Of a DNA stretch of 64,000 bases, positions 23,666-33,594 are shown piece after piece. The notes under the pieces were generated by a model. The model saw only the letters and a program-made list of their open reading frames with translations. It did not search any database and was not told the origin of the DNA. Positions within the stretch are counted from its first letter, which is position 1. Every line of letters starts with the position of its first letter. A program made the position numbers and the translations under genes. This DNA comes from Lentinula raphanica. Its lineage: Eukaryota; Basidiomycota; Agaricomycetes; Agaricales; Omphalotaceae. The stretch is from assembly GCA_027919835.1 (NCBI GenBank), contig JANVFP010000061.1, positions 1 to 64,000 on the forward strand, written 5' to 3'.

Positions 23666-26600
23666 CTACGTATCCGATTGTTCGATTCTCGAGACCACAT
23701 ACTTCCTCCCCTCCACCGCTGTTTCCCAATCGTACGTCTGAGGTTCGTCGTTACTCCATCGCGTGACCCAATCCTCCACTGTTTCGTCATCTTTATCCGG
23801 CGGCCATCTCCTTTGTATCCACGGGCTGTACCGGACCACTTCTTCCTGTATGGCCTTCTTGACTGCCTCAGGGGTTATCGTCCTGTCCTCGGGATGCATC
23901 CCCGTCTCCTCCCCCTTCACCATTTCGTACACGAGAGTTTGAGCCTGGTGGCAAAGATACAACCGACTGAGAGTCTTCAACCGAAGATGCGTCGCAAATG
24001 TGTCTGGAGGCCCGGCATATTGATTGATTCGGAAATTGGCCGATACCCAAGATAGCAGCTCGTTGGCCTGGAGACAGGCATTTTGTGAGCGAACCGCGAA
24101 ATCAGGCGGGACCACGAAGTTGGCGGATGGACTGTACTTTCCACTTTTCTCTCTGTACCGGCGGACATCCAGGACAGGGATCATCTTCACCAGATTTACT
24201 AAGGTGAGGAACTGTATGATGTCTTCGAAAGAATAGAAATTTGGGAGATGGACTATGAGGTCACGCCCTGATAGATAATTAGTTGAATGTCTATGAAGAG
24301 GAGGAATAGGTTTACCGTCATCGCTCTTCGCCCCCGCTGGATCCATGTTCAGTTTCTGGATGCTTTCCAAATATGTCTCGCTGTTGTCGATGATAGAATG
24401 GTGCCAGAGGGACATGATGCTCATGAGGCCGTCAAATGCGTTGTAATCGGTTGTGTTGGTGATGGTGCTCGCGGCAACGAAGTTGTGGTACCAGCTATAT
24501 GCTGTTCTGGCCATCGTTAAGTAGCTATAATAGTGGCCACCGTGGCATATAGTTGGCGACGGGGTGAGGACGAAATGAGGGGTGCACGGTGGCATGACTC
24601 TGCAAGATTTGTTGGGTTGTTTTGGCAAGCATTGGAACGGGTGTTGAGTACTCACAGCATATCTCCAGGTTCCAAGATGAATCCATAGAAGCCCCACCGC
24701 TGGCTGTTATGGCCGTCTACCCTAAACCTTGAACCAAACATCTCGGTGCTGGCAAAGTCGGACTCCTGTCTAGGTATTGCTATCACCCAATATTTTGAGC
24801 CTGTGTGAGGCATTACCCATGTCCCGTAGCCTTCACAGTCGACATGGAATGGGTGGAGAGCATGCGACGTGGCAAAAAGCCCCCAAGACAGGCCCTTCTT
24901 GTAGACTCGCTCTAAGCCAGCCGCGTCGGCATGTTCCTTTGTGCAAATCCCTTCGGGGGGACGCACACACGAAGCTGGAAGGGGAATTTCAAGGCAATTT
25001 ACAACCTTGTTGCCCGTAAGCGCGGCTTCTTGAACGTCCTTGAGGGTGCCAAGCGTGTGACAATCGGAAGCTTTCTTCAATGTACGAGAGCCATCTATCA
25101 AGCCAGGACGACAATCAATGATAAACCTGATCAAATTGACTTGCAGGCACTTACCATGCAAGGTACGTGTCTTCTCCAAGTCACCCAAGAGCCGGTCGAT
25201 GTGGTCCTCTTCTTTCACACTGTATCGCTCACGGTCTGCAGCCCTTCCACGTATAAGGAAACCCCCGCGTGCCTGCCGGTATAGTGCAAGGCGTCGACGG
25301 ATGGGCATCACATCCCAATCGTCGACAGAGACTTCCCGAATGGGATAGTCCTCAGGCCGCACCCATTGTGGATTTGGCTGGCCGTTGTTGAGTATCCGTC
25401 CATCTGATTTAGCCTGCGAGTGAATCACACTCATGACATACCGCAATTGGGCAGCGGGAAGTAAAAGCTGAAAGGGATTTCAATGCATGAATCTCGAGAA
25501 CACAGAGTAAAGGGAAAGACATACATGCGAAGAATATTCATACTCGATTGATCGGGTACCATCATGATGGAGTAGGTGATAGGTCTCCCGGGACTGCAAC
25601 TGCAGCAACATGTCAATCAATGTCAAGCCAACCCGAGAAGTCAGGACGACTTACTGCGTTGTGAGGAATGGATTCATATAAGGGGATCACAACCTGAATA
25701 CGATCAGGCTCAGTCAAACCACATTGGTACAGTTGACAGTTGCAGTACTTACATCCTCTTCCATGTCTTCATCCTCCTCACTCCCTTTATCCTGTGGAGA
25801 CAACGAACGTCCATGTTTGGGTGCTACGCGTGTTAGAGCGGCTGCTGTTGCAGCTGTGCCAAGTGCTATTATACGGCCGGAACGGCGCAGACCAGTTTCA
25901 GTGACCTCACTATTGCTTGGTTGTGGTGGAACGGGATATTCTGTATGGGAAAGAGAGACGGTGAGGACATAGAATCCAGGTAGAATGCTTGTGTAAATAG
26001 TGAATGGACTCACGGTCGTCCTCGCTCTCGACCTCGTCCTTGTCCTTCTTTGACTTTTTACGTGGCCTGGGCTTTTTCGGTTTCGGATCAGGTGCTGGGC
26101 TGGGTCGGGCTTCCCCTTCCCCTTCCCCTTCCCCTTCCCCTTCGGCTTCGGGTTTGGATCGGGCGCCGGCTCATCTTCTTTATCGTCATCATTTCCCGGA
26201 GGAGGAGAGTCGTCGTCTGAGGGAGGAGGTGGGCTAAGGTCGGACGAAGGGGAAGGGGATCTGGTGGGCTTGCGCTTGGTGCCGGCTAGAGGTTGAGGCT
26301 CGCCTCCATTACCCCCCTGTGACAAGGGTTCTTCCTCTGACGAAGATGGAAATTTGTCAACCTCTGGATCCATGTTCATCTCTTGCTCTTCGGCTTCTGT
26401 GCTTTGGGGGGAGGAGCGGGCAGTCGGTGGCGTTCACCCTGGATCTCGTTCTGCTGCTGGTCTGGAGGGTGTTGATCTTCTTGCTCGGAGGCGATCTTCC
26501 CATCGTTGTCTGGCGGTGGTGGTGGCGGCGGCAGTTCTTGGTGCTCTCCCTCGTTGCCCTTCAGCTGCTTCTCTGGAGGGAATTGATCTTCCTTCTCGGC

Positions 26601-29310
26601 AGCGTTCATCTCCTCATCGGAGTCTTTGCTTTGCGGCGGCGGTGGGGGCAGTTCGTGCTTGTCTCCCTCGATCCCCTCCATCTCCTGGTCTGGCTGGGGT
26701 TGATCTTCCTTCTCGGAGGCGATCTTCCCATCGTTGTCCTCTTGGTTTTCTGGCGGCGGCGGTGGCGGCGGCAGTTCTTGGTGCTCTCCCTCATTGCCCT
26801 TCACCTGCTTCTCTGGAGGGAATTGATCTTCCTTCTCGGCAGCGTTCATCTCCTCATCGGAGTCTTTGCTTTGCGGCGGCGGTGGGGGCAGTTCGTGCTT
26901 GTCTCCCTCGATCCCCTCCATCTCCTGGTCTGGCTGGGGTTGATCTTCCTTCTCGGAGGCGATCTTCCCATCGTTGTCCTCTTGGCTTTCTGGCGGCGGC
27001 GGTGGCGGCGGCAGTTCTTGGTGCTCTCCCTCATTGCCCTTCACCTGCTTCTCTAGAGGGAATTGATCTTCCTTCTCGACAGCGTTCATCTCCTCATCGG
27101 AGTCTTTGCTTTGCGGCGGCGGTGGGGGCAGTTCGTGCTTGTCTCCCTCGATCCCCTCCATCTCCTGGTCTGGCTGGGGTTGATCTTCCTTCTCGGAGGC
27201 GATCTTCCCATCGTTGTCCTCTTGGTTTTCCGGCGGCACAGTTCTTGGTGCTCTCCCCCATTGCCCTTTATCTGCTTCTCTGGAGGGGATTGATCTTCCT
27301 TCTCGGCAGCGTTCATCTCCTCATCGGAGTCCTTGCTTTGCGGCGGCGGTGGGGGCAGTTCGTGCTTGTCTCCCTCGATCCCCTCCATCTCCTGGTCTGG
27401 CTGGGGTTGATCTTCCTTGTCCGAGGCAATCGTCTCATCGTCGGTGTCTTCATTTTGCAGCGGCGGGAATTGAACATCTTTCGCTGATGAGACGTCTTTG
27501 ATTTGGCTTATCGGATGTTGCTCCACATTGAGGTCAACGGTTGGTTTTGGACCTAGCAGGGGAGAACCATTATCCTCTAGTTTGGAAATCTCCATGTCGG
27601 AACCCTGGTCCTTGTCTCTGGAGGGCTTATGTATCTGTAGAGGGTGCTGCCGTGCTCGAATAGGCGACTCCTCGTCCTCAACTTCTGTGACAGAGGGCCG
27701 GAAAAGATGTCGGGACAAAGAACCCTCTACATTATTGGCCGTGACGGAAGGACCAGGTATTTGGACAGGATGGCTCGGGGAAGAAGGAGATGGGGATGAA
27801 GACGAAGGATGCGGTGGTGGAAGTCGAGTGGGTGTTTGAGGCTCTAGGGGACGTAGGGGAAGAGAGGAGAGACCGGGCCTGGGGGGACGAGGGCGCTGAA
27901 AGAGTGGACGTGTAGGAGCCGGGGTTGTTCCCCGAATCACATTTTCGATGTACTGTCTGTCCCCAACAGGTGATGGGGTCCCTGCTCGAATCATTTCCTC
28001 AATGAAACCACCTCCGTCAATCTCAGTTCGTTTCTCGTCATAATCTGCAGATCACACAGAGCGGTGGGGTAAGCAAAGGTCATGGTGAAGCGGAAAGCGT
28101 AGCAAGAATAACATACCATGGCAGAAAAAGTGGTTGTCCTCTTTAGATACGGTCTCAATAAGGTCCTGAGGAAATTTGTTGACCAACATGTCCATGAACT
28201 CATTCGCGGTGATTTGATTTCTCGAAACCCGTCGCAGATGGGTCCACATAAACTCCTCCATCTCCTTAAGTACAGTTGGCCGGTGTTCGTGGGGTCCGAG
28301 AGCATAAGCAAGCTAAATGGGTGTCAGTTCCGTGTAGCATTCACAAAAGTATGATGTATACAAACATGTAACAGGGTCTCACGATGAGAACTGCTTTGCG
28401 TGAGTGCGATGGGTCGGAGCAGCAACAGCGGTGAGACGGCAAGACTGAGGAAGAGGGGATTTTGGAGGTTGTTGGGTTTGTACGTTGAGCCTTGTAAGAT
28501 CGATGGTAAAGTCCAAGACCTTGCAACGAGGTTGAGGTGGCCATGTGGGAGGAGAGGTGTGGATGACTTACTGTGAGCCTATGCCCTGCAAGTGATTTGA
28601 AAATTGTTGAGAAGTCTCAGGATAGTCAATTCGGGCACCGTGGGCAGAGTCCTGCTCTAACCATGCCAAATGCAGTGCGGCAAAATAAATGTTCTGAATG
28701 ATTTTCGTATACTCCTCTTTTCCTGCGTAGTGATCGATTTGGTCCAGCATTTGTTGCATGGGATGTAGGGTGGCGTTTGGTGCTGGAGAAGCTTTCTTCT
28801 GGTTCCATTTGTTGACGGCCTTGCGAGCCTGATTGACAACCGCAACCCAGCCTCCGTCTTTCAGCAATGGCCCCAGCTAAGGTCAATTAGTCAGTTGTTG
28901 TGAGAACGGCGTAGGTTTCACTTCAATGACACTCACCGGTCCTGTCAACGTGGCTTTCATAACGGGAAGGGGTCCCCTTTCCGGGCCAAAAGGTATCAAC
29001 GGCAGCTCGGGATGGGTGAGCACATGAAGAGCCCGTAGGCCAAGGCAATACGAGCCAACTGGGGCCCAGTCGGCGTAAGTGAGAGAGCGTTGGGGATTCT
29101 GACCGCGTGTGATTACACCAAATGCCAGATTGGAGGATATCTCATCGCGTTGGTTTCTTAGTAAACGTGCTAAAGGCTGAAAACGCGAGTTGAGGATGCA
29201 TAACAACTCAGTCAGAGGGAATAGAGTTTTCATCAACTTACATGGTCTAGGCTGGCAATCTCACTGTTTTGGAGCATAAGATTCAGACCATCATTGATAG
29301 TCTCACTCAT
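23666..29310 (-). CDS. Large JmjC-domain protein with a repetitive disordered middle
   Basis: Start chosen at 29,310 (MSETINDGLNLMLQNSEIAS). An intron leads to PLARLLRNQRDEISSNLAF and a helical N-terminal region (29,240-28,050), then 600 or more residues of Pro/Glu/Asp/Lys-rich disorder (27,990-25,720) that include 80-residue tandem repeats and a GKGKGKGKGK run. The C-terminal part (25,446-23,666) holds a JmjC domain: SHALHPFHVDCEGYGTWV (H-x-D iron ligands), GSKYWVIAIPRQ, ILEPGDML and, across an intron, MPPCTPHFVLTPSPTICHGG (distal His). JmjC enzymes are 2-oxoglutarate/Fe(II) oxygenases, often histone demethylases. A 13-base deficit at about 27,231-27,241 in the fourth repeat shifts the frame; unless spliced out or a sequencing error, it separates the N-terminal part from the JmjC domain. 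I treat 29,310-23,666 as one gene because frames, strand and intron style are continuous, but it could be two. Confidence 0.6.
26461..27440 (-). repeat. 240-bp coding tandem repeat in the JmjC gene
   Basis: The segments at 26,701-26,940, 26,941-27,180 and 27,181-27,407 repeat with a period of exactly 240 bases and few substitutions; the last is 13 bases short, and 26,461-26,700 is a more diverged unit. Each unit encodes about 80 residues with DGKIASEKEDQPQPDQEMEG, ELPPPPPQSKDSDEEMNA and GNEGEHQELPPPPPPP. The antisense strand is also open over most of this region because of the composition; that is a shadow. Confidence 0.9.
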
Positions 29311-29442
29311 TTCTTATGGATTGAGTCGGAATTGTAAGTTGAACGGTGGTGGGGGTTGAAAACGAACTTGAAATTTTCTGAGTCTTAAAAAGAAGCTGAC
29401 AAAGCAGCCACAATGCCATGGCATCTCATGCCGCTTACATCA

Positions 29443-29486
29443 TGGTGGGCGTTAAACTACTGAGACCAGTAGTTTAACGCCCACCA
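29443..29486. repeat. Perfect 20-bp hairpin
   Basis: TGGTGGGCGTTAAACTACTG and its exact reverse complement CAGTAGTTTAACGCCCACCA are separated by only AGAC. It lies 11 bases left of repeat copy E and about 130 bases upstream of the JmjC gene start. It could form a stable stem-loop. A bidirectional terminator is unlikely; an element end or an insertion scar is more plausible. Confidence 0.85.
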
Positions 29487-29497
29487 CCCTGTCATTT

Positions 29498-29778
29498 TTG
29501 CGAGCGAAGAAGCAATCGAGTTCATGCAGGGTAGACTAAGATAGAGACTTGACTGGGTTTGTACTTGTTTGGCTTTTGCATGTCATAGAGGATTTTGCTT
29601 CATTTTGACATGAATGGGTCGTTTCTCGCTCAAATCCTTCTCTTTCTGTCTGATGCTCTCAAAATATACTCACATCGAGTGCTGTAAACAGTTGAAGTGG
29701 TTTTTGAACGATGCGATAAGTCCAGGTTTTGAGCTTGGAAGATTTGGGAGACTCAGATCAGGAAACATTCGGATGTTC
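29498..29778 (+). mobile_element. Interspersed repeat family R1, copy E, left part
   Basis: It starts TTGCGAGCGAAGAAGCAATC with GAGTTCATGCAGGG and continues with the family body (CTCAAAATATACTC, TTTTTGAACG). It breaks off at AAACATTCGGATGTTC, the target site of the LINE insertion, and resumes at 32,661. Confidence 0.75.
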
Positions 29779-30760
29779 CATGGTCGACAAAACACAGGCG
29801 CTACATATCCAAAGCGACTCGCAGACATTTGTCAACGGGTTGACAAAACACTTGCCACATTGGGAAAACAAAGACTTCCTAGGAATCGAAAATGAACAGG
29901 AACTTCGCTCGACAGTCAGCTTCCTCAGGCAACGAGAAGCACCCACCACCCTGACCTGGATTAAAGGCCACTCTGGAATTGCAGGTAATGACGAAGCAGA
30001 CCGACTAGCAAATGAGGGACGAAACAAAGAACAAGGAGATGAGGTAGACCTTGAAATACAACCACCGTTCAGGTTGACTGGATTAAGACTCTCCAAAATA
30101 ACGCAATCCCTAGCCGAGAAAGCAATCAAACGTAAGAAGGCTCGAACACCCACATACCAGGCTAAACTTCAACGTCGCGCCACTATACGGAACTCGGGTA
30201 TGGCTCAAGCCTCGGCAGCAGAAATAAACGAAGCCACCCCGACCGAAGCAACGCTATGGAAATCGATCCGGAATAGGGGCATAACAAAAAGGATTCAATT
30301 CTTCCTCTGGATGACATACCATGATGCCTACAAAGTAGGTAACTACTGGGAGCAAATACCTGGATATGAACAGCGAGCAAACTGCCAATACTGCCGGGTC
30401 CCAGAAACAATGGAACACATACTACTGGAGTGTTCTTGCCCGGGCCAACAACTCATATGAGACCTAGCAAAGCAGGGCTGGTCTCATCAAAATTCGGAAT
30501 GGGTGACACCCTCCTTTGGAACCATATTGGTATGTGGAGTAATCCACCTCCAAACCACGGACAAGAAATGAGCCCCAGGGGAAACACGGCTCTTCCGCAT
30601 CATAGTCTCCGAAAGCGCCCATCTCATATGGAAACTGAGAAACGAACGGGTCATTAATGGAACAGACCCCATCAGCCACTGTTGAAGGCAGATACCAGCT
30701 GGACTGCACACTTTACGAGTCCGGAATGAAATGAAGGAATCGTCCTATAGATAATAGCCC
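29779..30760 (+). mobile_element. LINE retrotransposon, 5'-truncated: RNase H and C-terminal part of the pol ORF
   Basis: From the insertion point the frame reads HIQSDSQTFVNGL, TLTWIKGHSGIAGNDEADRL (the RNase H GHSGIxGNDxAD signature with a catalytic Asp) and later WKSIRNRGITKRIQFFLWM, CQYCRVPETMEHILLEC (the zinc-knuckle-like CxxC..xxHxxxxC motif typical of LINEs). The reverse transcriptase and upstream parts are absent, as expected for a 5'-truncated LINE. After LLECSCPGQQLI the frame shifts; IVSESAHLIWKLRNERVING is still readable at about 30,604-30,663. The matching tail with poly(A) is at 32,270-32,660. Confidence 0.75.
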
Positions 30761-30889
30761 GTTTTCCGTGGGAAAAGTGTCAAAAAATTGACCTATTTGG
30801 TTTTATTCAAAATTGCCTTTTCTGGATTTTTTTTACCAAATTGGGAATGGAATCCTCAGTCACGCTTTCTCCATTCACGTGTTATAGAG

Positions 30890-32190
30890 CGCTCTAGCAC
30901 AGCCACAATTCATCCGATTTCTTCTTCGTTCCGACCGTGAAGTTGCAACTTCAAGAAAAGGTGCGTATGATAACAGGCGAATTCTGAGCGCTGCCATTAT
31001 AATACAGGAAGCCTCCAAAGAGTACAAAATCCTCTCATTCTCTGAACAAGACCTTGCAACGTTCCACGAAGATATTCTTGCTCATCCAATTTCCGCAAAT
31101 CCTGTCGATACTGATACAGATGACAACACCGGAACCAATCCCGGTTTAACTGCATCAACAACCAGAACAATTTCTGACGAACAGTATCCCACTGATCTGA
31201 GTGTTCTGGAGGATGTCCATCGACGATTGGGATTCGACATCGATTCGGATGGAACAGGGACTACGGCGACAGGACCACTGCCTCACCGTGATGTGAATCG
31301 ACTAGACCACTTCTTGGCAGAGCTCGAGCGGAAGGCCCAAAGGATCAATCAGGCTATCTCCGTCAATTCTTTGTCTTCCACTGTCACTTCTCCAATGAAT
31401 GAGTCGACTTATGATGGCTCGAGCTTGCTTCGATTACCTGTCCCTCTTCTCTCAACATCAGAATGGGAAGCTCTTGTTAGGACCGGTGTCCATGATCGGG
31501 ATGCAGGCGTTGTTGAAGAAGTAGTCGGATTGATGAAAGTGAGCCAATTCTCTCCGGTTGACTGACATTTTATCCTGTCCTTTCTCATTTCAGTAATTAC
31601 ATTCACTTCTTTCCTAGCGCTGCAACCTTCCAGTCCCAGAATACCAATTGAATGCACTTCTTCAGCTGTACATCGAGGCTAGGGACGTTACAATGTTTGA
31701 AATGTGTCTGGAGAAATTCATTGATGGTTCGTCTTAGTTCATTGTTGTTTCAATGCGATGTCAATAAATGATGTCAATGTACGAAGTTTGCTGACACGTC
31801 TTTCAACATAGGCTCCATTCCACCATCTATGCAACGCCATCTCCACATAAATCTTCACCTGTCCTGCACACCACAAAATATCATCCCTTTATCTGCATTG
31901 GACGTCCTACACGCTTGCGAAACAAAGGGTATCCCCGCCCCAATGAATACGTACAGTAAAGTAATAGGGAGGATGTTTGCTACTGGGTCATCTAGCCACG
32001 ATGATGAAAGCCTCCTGCTTTCAGACCCTTCCTCACTCTCATTTGCAAAATACACATCGCCGGCCCTTGCACACGCCAAGCCTGGGATCTTTTCTCTCAC
32101 ATGCGTTATGTTGCTCATCCAAATTCTGACGTGTTCCTCTATTATACAAATGATCAGAGCCTGTGCTTACCCTCATACCCCAAATTCAAA
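30890..32190 (+). pseudogene. PPR-protein gene fragment inside the LINE
   Basis: Readable exons: QPQFIRFLLRSDREVATSRK, then EASKEYKILSFSEQDLATF, an acidic Thr-rich part, RLGFDIDSDG, NRLDHFLAELERKAQRINQA, PVPLLSTSEWEALVRTGVHD, NLPVPEYQLNALLQLYIEA, then ALDVLHACETKGIPAPMNTY and, with a frame break near 32,075, DLFSHMRYVAHPN-like and MIRACAYP. Helical pairs of this type with a final SHMR..PDVxLYTxMIRAC are those of fungal mitochondrial PPR proteins, which bind organelle RNA. Introns are present (about 30,961-31,008, 31,540-31,618, 31,724-31,810), so it is a genomic copy and not a retrocopy. It stops abruptly near 32,190. Confidence 0.65.
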
Positions 32191-32269
32191 TTTTTTATTC
32201 CAGCTGCAGCTATAAAGCTTCTTACATGTGTATATAATGACATTCCGGACGAGTATATGGCACGCGCGA

Positions 32270-32660
32270 AGCGCGATGGCCCACTTCCGCACGTACTTTT
32301 AACCGGTTTGGCAAACGCCAACTCGCAAAGAAGACAGTTAACAGTACCTGGCAACACGTAGTCAGAGTCTGTGATGATCCCTCCCAGAAGCCCTGGGGAG
32401 AGACCGGGGTTTTAGTGGGTACACGCGATTGGTCTGTCGGAAGGTGAGCGCAAGGAGGTGAGTGAGCAAAACAGACGACGCGGAGTCCCACACGTGGTGG
32501 CATCATGGCACCTGTGCATAATGCATTTCCTCGGGTGGTTCCATATCTTTGCATGGCAGCTTGGTCCTGAGACCTTGCATAACACAACGGCCAAAAGGAA
32601 ACGACCTTGTCGTTCTCCCAATGGTGCACTTCAATGCAACGTTCCACAAAAAAAAAAAAA
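32270..32660 (+). mobile_element. LINE 3' end: pol C-terminus, 3' UTR and poly(A)
   Basis: The frame FNRFGKRQLAKKTVNSTWQH followed by WGETGVLVGTRDW and a stop is the usual last segment of basidiomycete LINE polyproteins (..LV..TW....W....VLVG). About 240 bases of untranslated sequence follow and then a run of 16 A, the last three of which may belong to the right target duplication. Together with 29,779-30,760 it forms one LINE copy, split by the PPR fragment. Confidence 0.7.
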
Positions 32661-32808
32661 AAACATTCGGATGTTCTTGGCTGCTCTTGGTGAGTTTTTT
32701 CGCATGTTCTTTCTGCTAATACTCACCAAAATCATCGATGAACGTCCTTTATTATCACTGCTTCTCAACTAGGATTAGGCTTCGCGAGCAGAACACCGTG
32801 CCACCTAG
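32661..32808 (+). mobile_element. Interspersed repeat family R1, copy E, right part
   Basis: It begins with the second copy of AAACATTCGGATGTTC and ends GGCTTCGCGAGCAGAACACCGTGCCACCTAG, the family 3' end, with T as the next base, as in copy D. This shows that the LINE landed inside a pre-existing R1 element. Confidence 0.75.
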
Positions 32809-33594
32809 TCACCACCAATACGTCACAGCATGGGGAGTGAATCCCAAGGTGAGTGTGTATGGCTATAAGCATGCTATAGTTGCTACCGGTAAAATTTCCT
32901 AGAAGGGCAAGATTGCAGAATTTTTCGACATTTGAACACCACAAAACCCTCCTCTCAAGAGTCGGAGAACTGCGTCACTCCAGCGCTTCCTTCAGCGCTC
33001 CCTTCTGTCTGCAGGACTACCAGCGCCTACCTACCTAGCAATGATCAATCTGCTACTAGTACTTATGTTTCTTGAAAGCAGACTGTAACGATTGCTGCTC
33101 TATTCTTCTATATCTCACACTTCAGCTCAAGCAAGCGCTTTGCCACCAACGGTGACCATTCTACTTCTTTAATTATTTTAATTTTCCCCACCAACCCTTG
33201 CTTGCCAAAGCCCAAGGGCTCTACTATACCCCGACTATACCCTTACCCTGCTAATTCGTTGTTTTCCGTAAACATCGGATAAACAACCTACGTCACTTCA
33301 GCGCTTCCTTCAGCGCTTCCTTCTCAAGCTGCAAGCGCCTACCAGGCCCTACTTACCTATCTCAACATTCATCTTTTGGTTTCAGCTTCAATGGTCAACG
33401 CGCTCAACGTTAACGTTCAACATCCAATTCTCAGCATTTAACCAGCCTCAAGCAAGGGCTTTGCCGCCAACAGGCGGCCTTGCTAGTTCTGGAATTCCCT
33501 CAGCATTCCTCGAACACTCTAACGTCAGTCTCCCACCTGGGGAAAGTTTCTGCTGCTGGTCTTTTTCGATGGTGTCATAAATGGTTCAAAGGAC
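32809..33594. repeat. Non-coding stretch with dispersed repeat copy 2
   Basis: The 85-bp repeat described at 23,482 recurs at 32,890-32,968. Two blocks built on CAGCGCTTCCTTCAGCGCT are at about 32,981-33,000 and 33,298-33,320, each followed by CTACCAGCGCCTAC- or CAAGCGCCTACCAGG-like sequence, and CAAGC..GCTTTGCC(A/G)CCAAC occurs twice (33,131 and 33,451). These suggest a local duplication, possibly the 5' part of the hAT element. No gene is recognised. Confidence 0.5.

Noticed and set aside
26319..27487. Long plus-strand open frames across the JmjC repeat region
   Set aside because: They are antisense to the 240-bp repeats, have unnatural Leu/Val/Arg/Ser-rich composition and repeat with the same period; the minus strand explains them.
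29614..29895. Open frame of 93 codons over the R1/LINE junction
   Set aside because: It crosses the target duplication between two unrelated elements and has no family resemblance.
29779..32660. PPR fragment as a retrocopied gene carried by LINE transduction
   Set aside because: The PPR fragment keeps introns and lies inside the LINE sequence and not after its 3' end, so simple 3' transduction or retrocopying does not fit.
33000..33594. LTR of a retrotransposon from the CAGCGCTTCC duplicated blocks
   Set aside because: No primer binding site, polypurine tract or gag/pol was seen; the blocks are short and imperfect.
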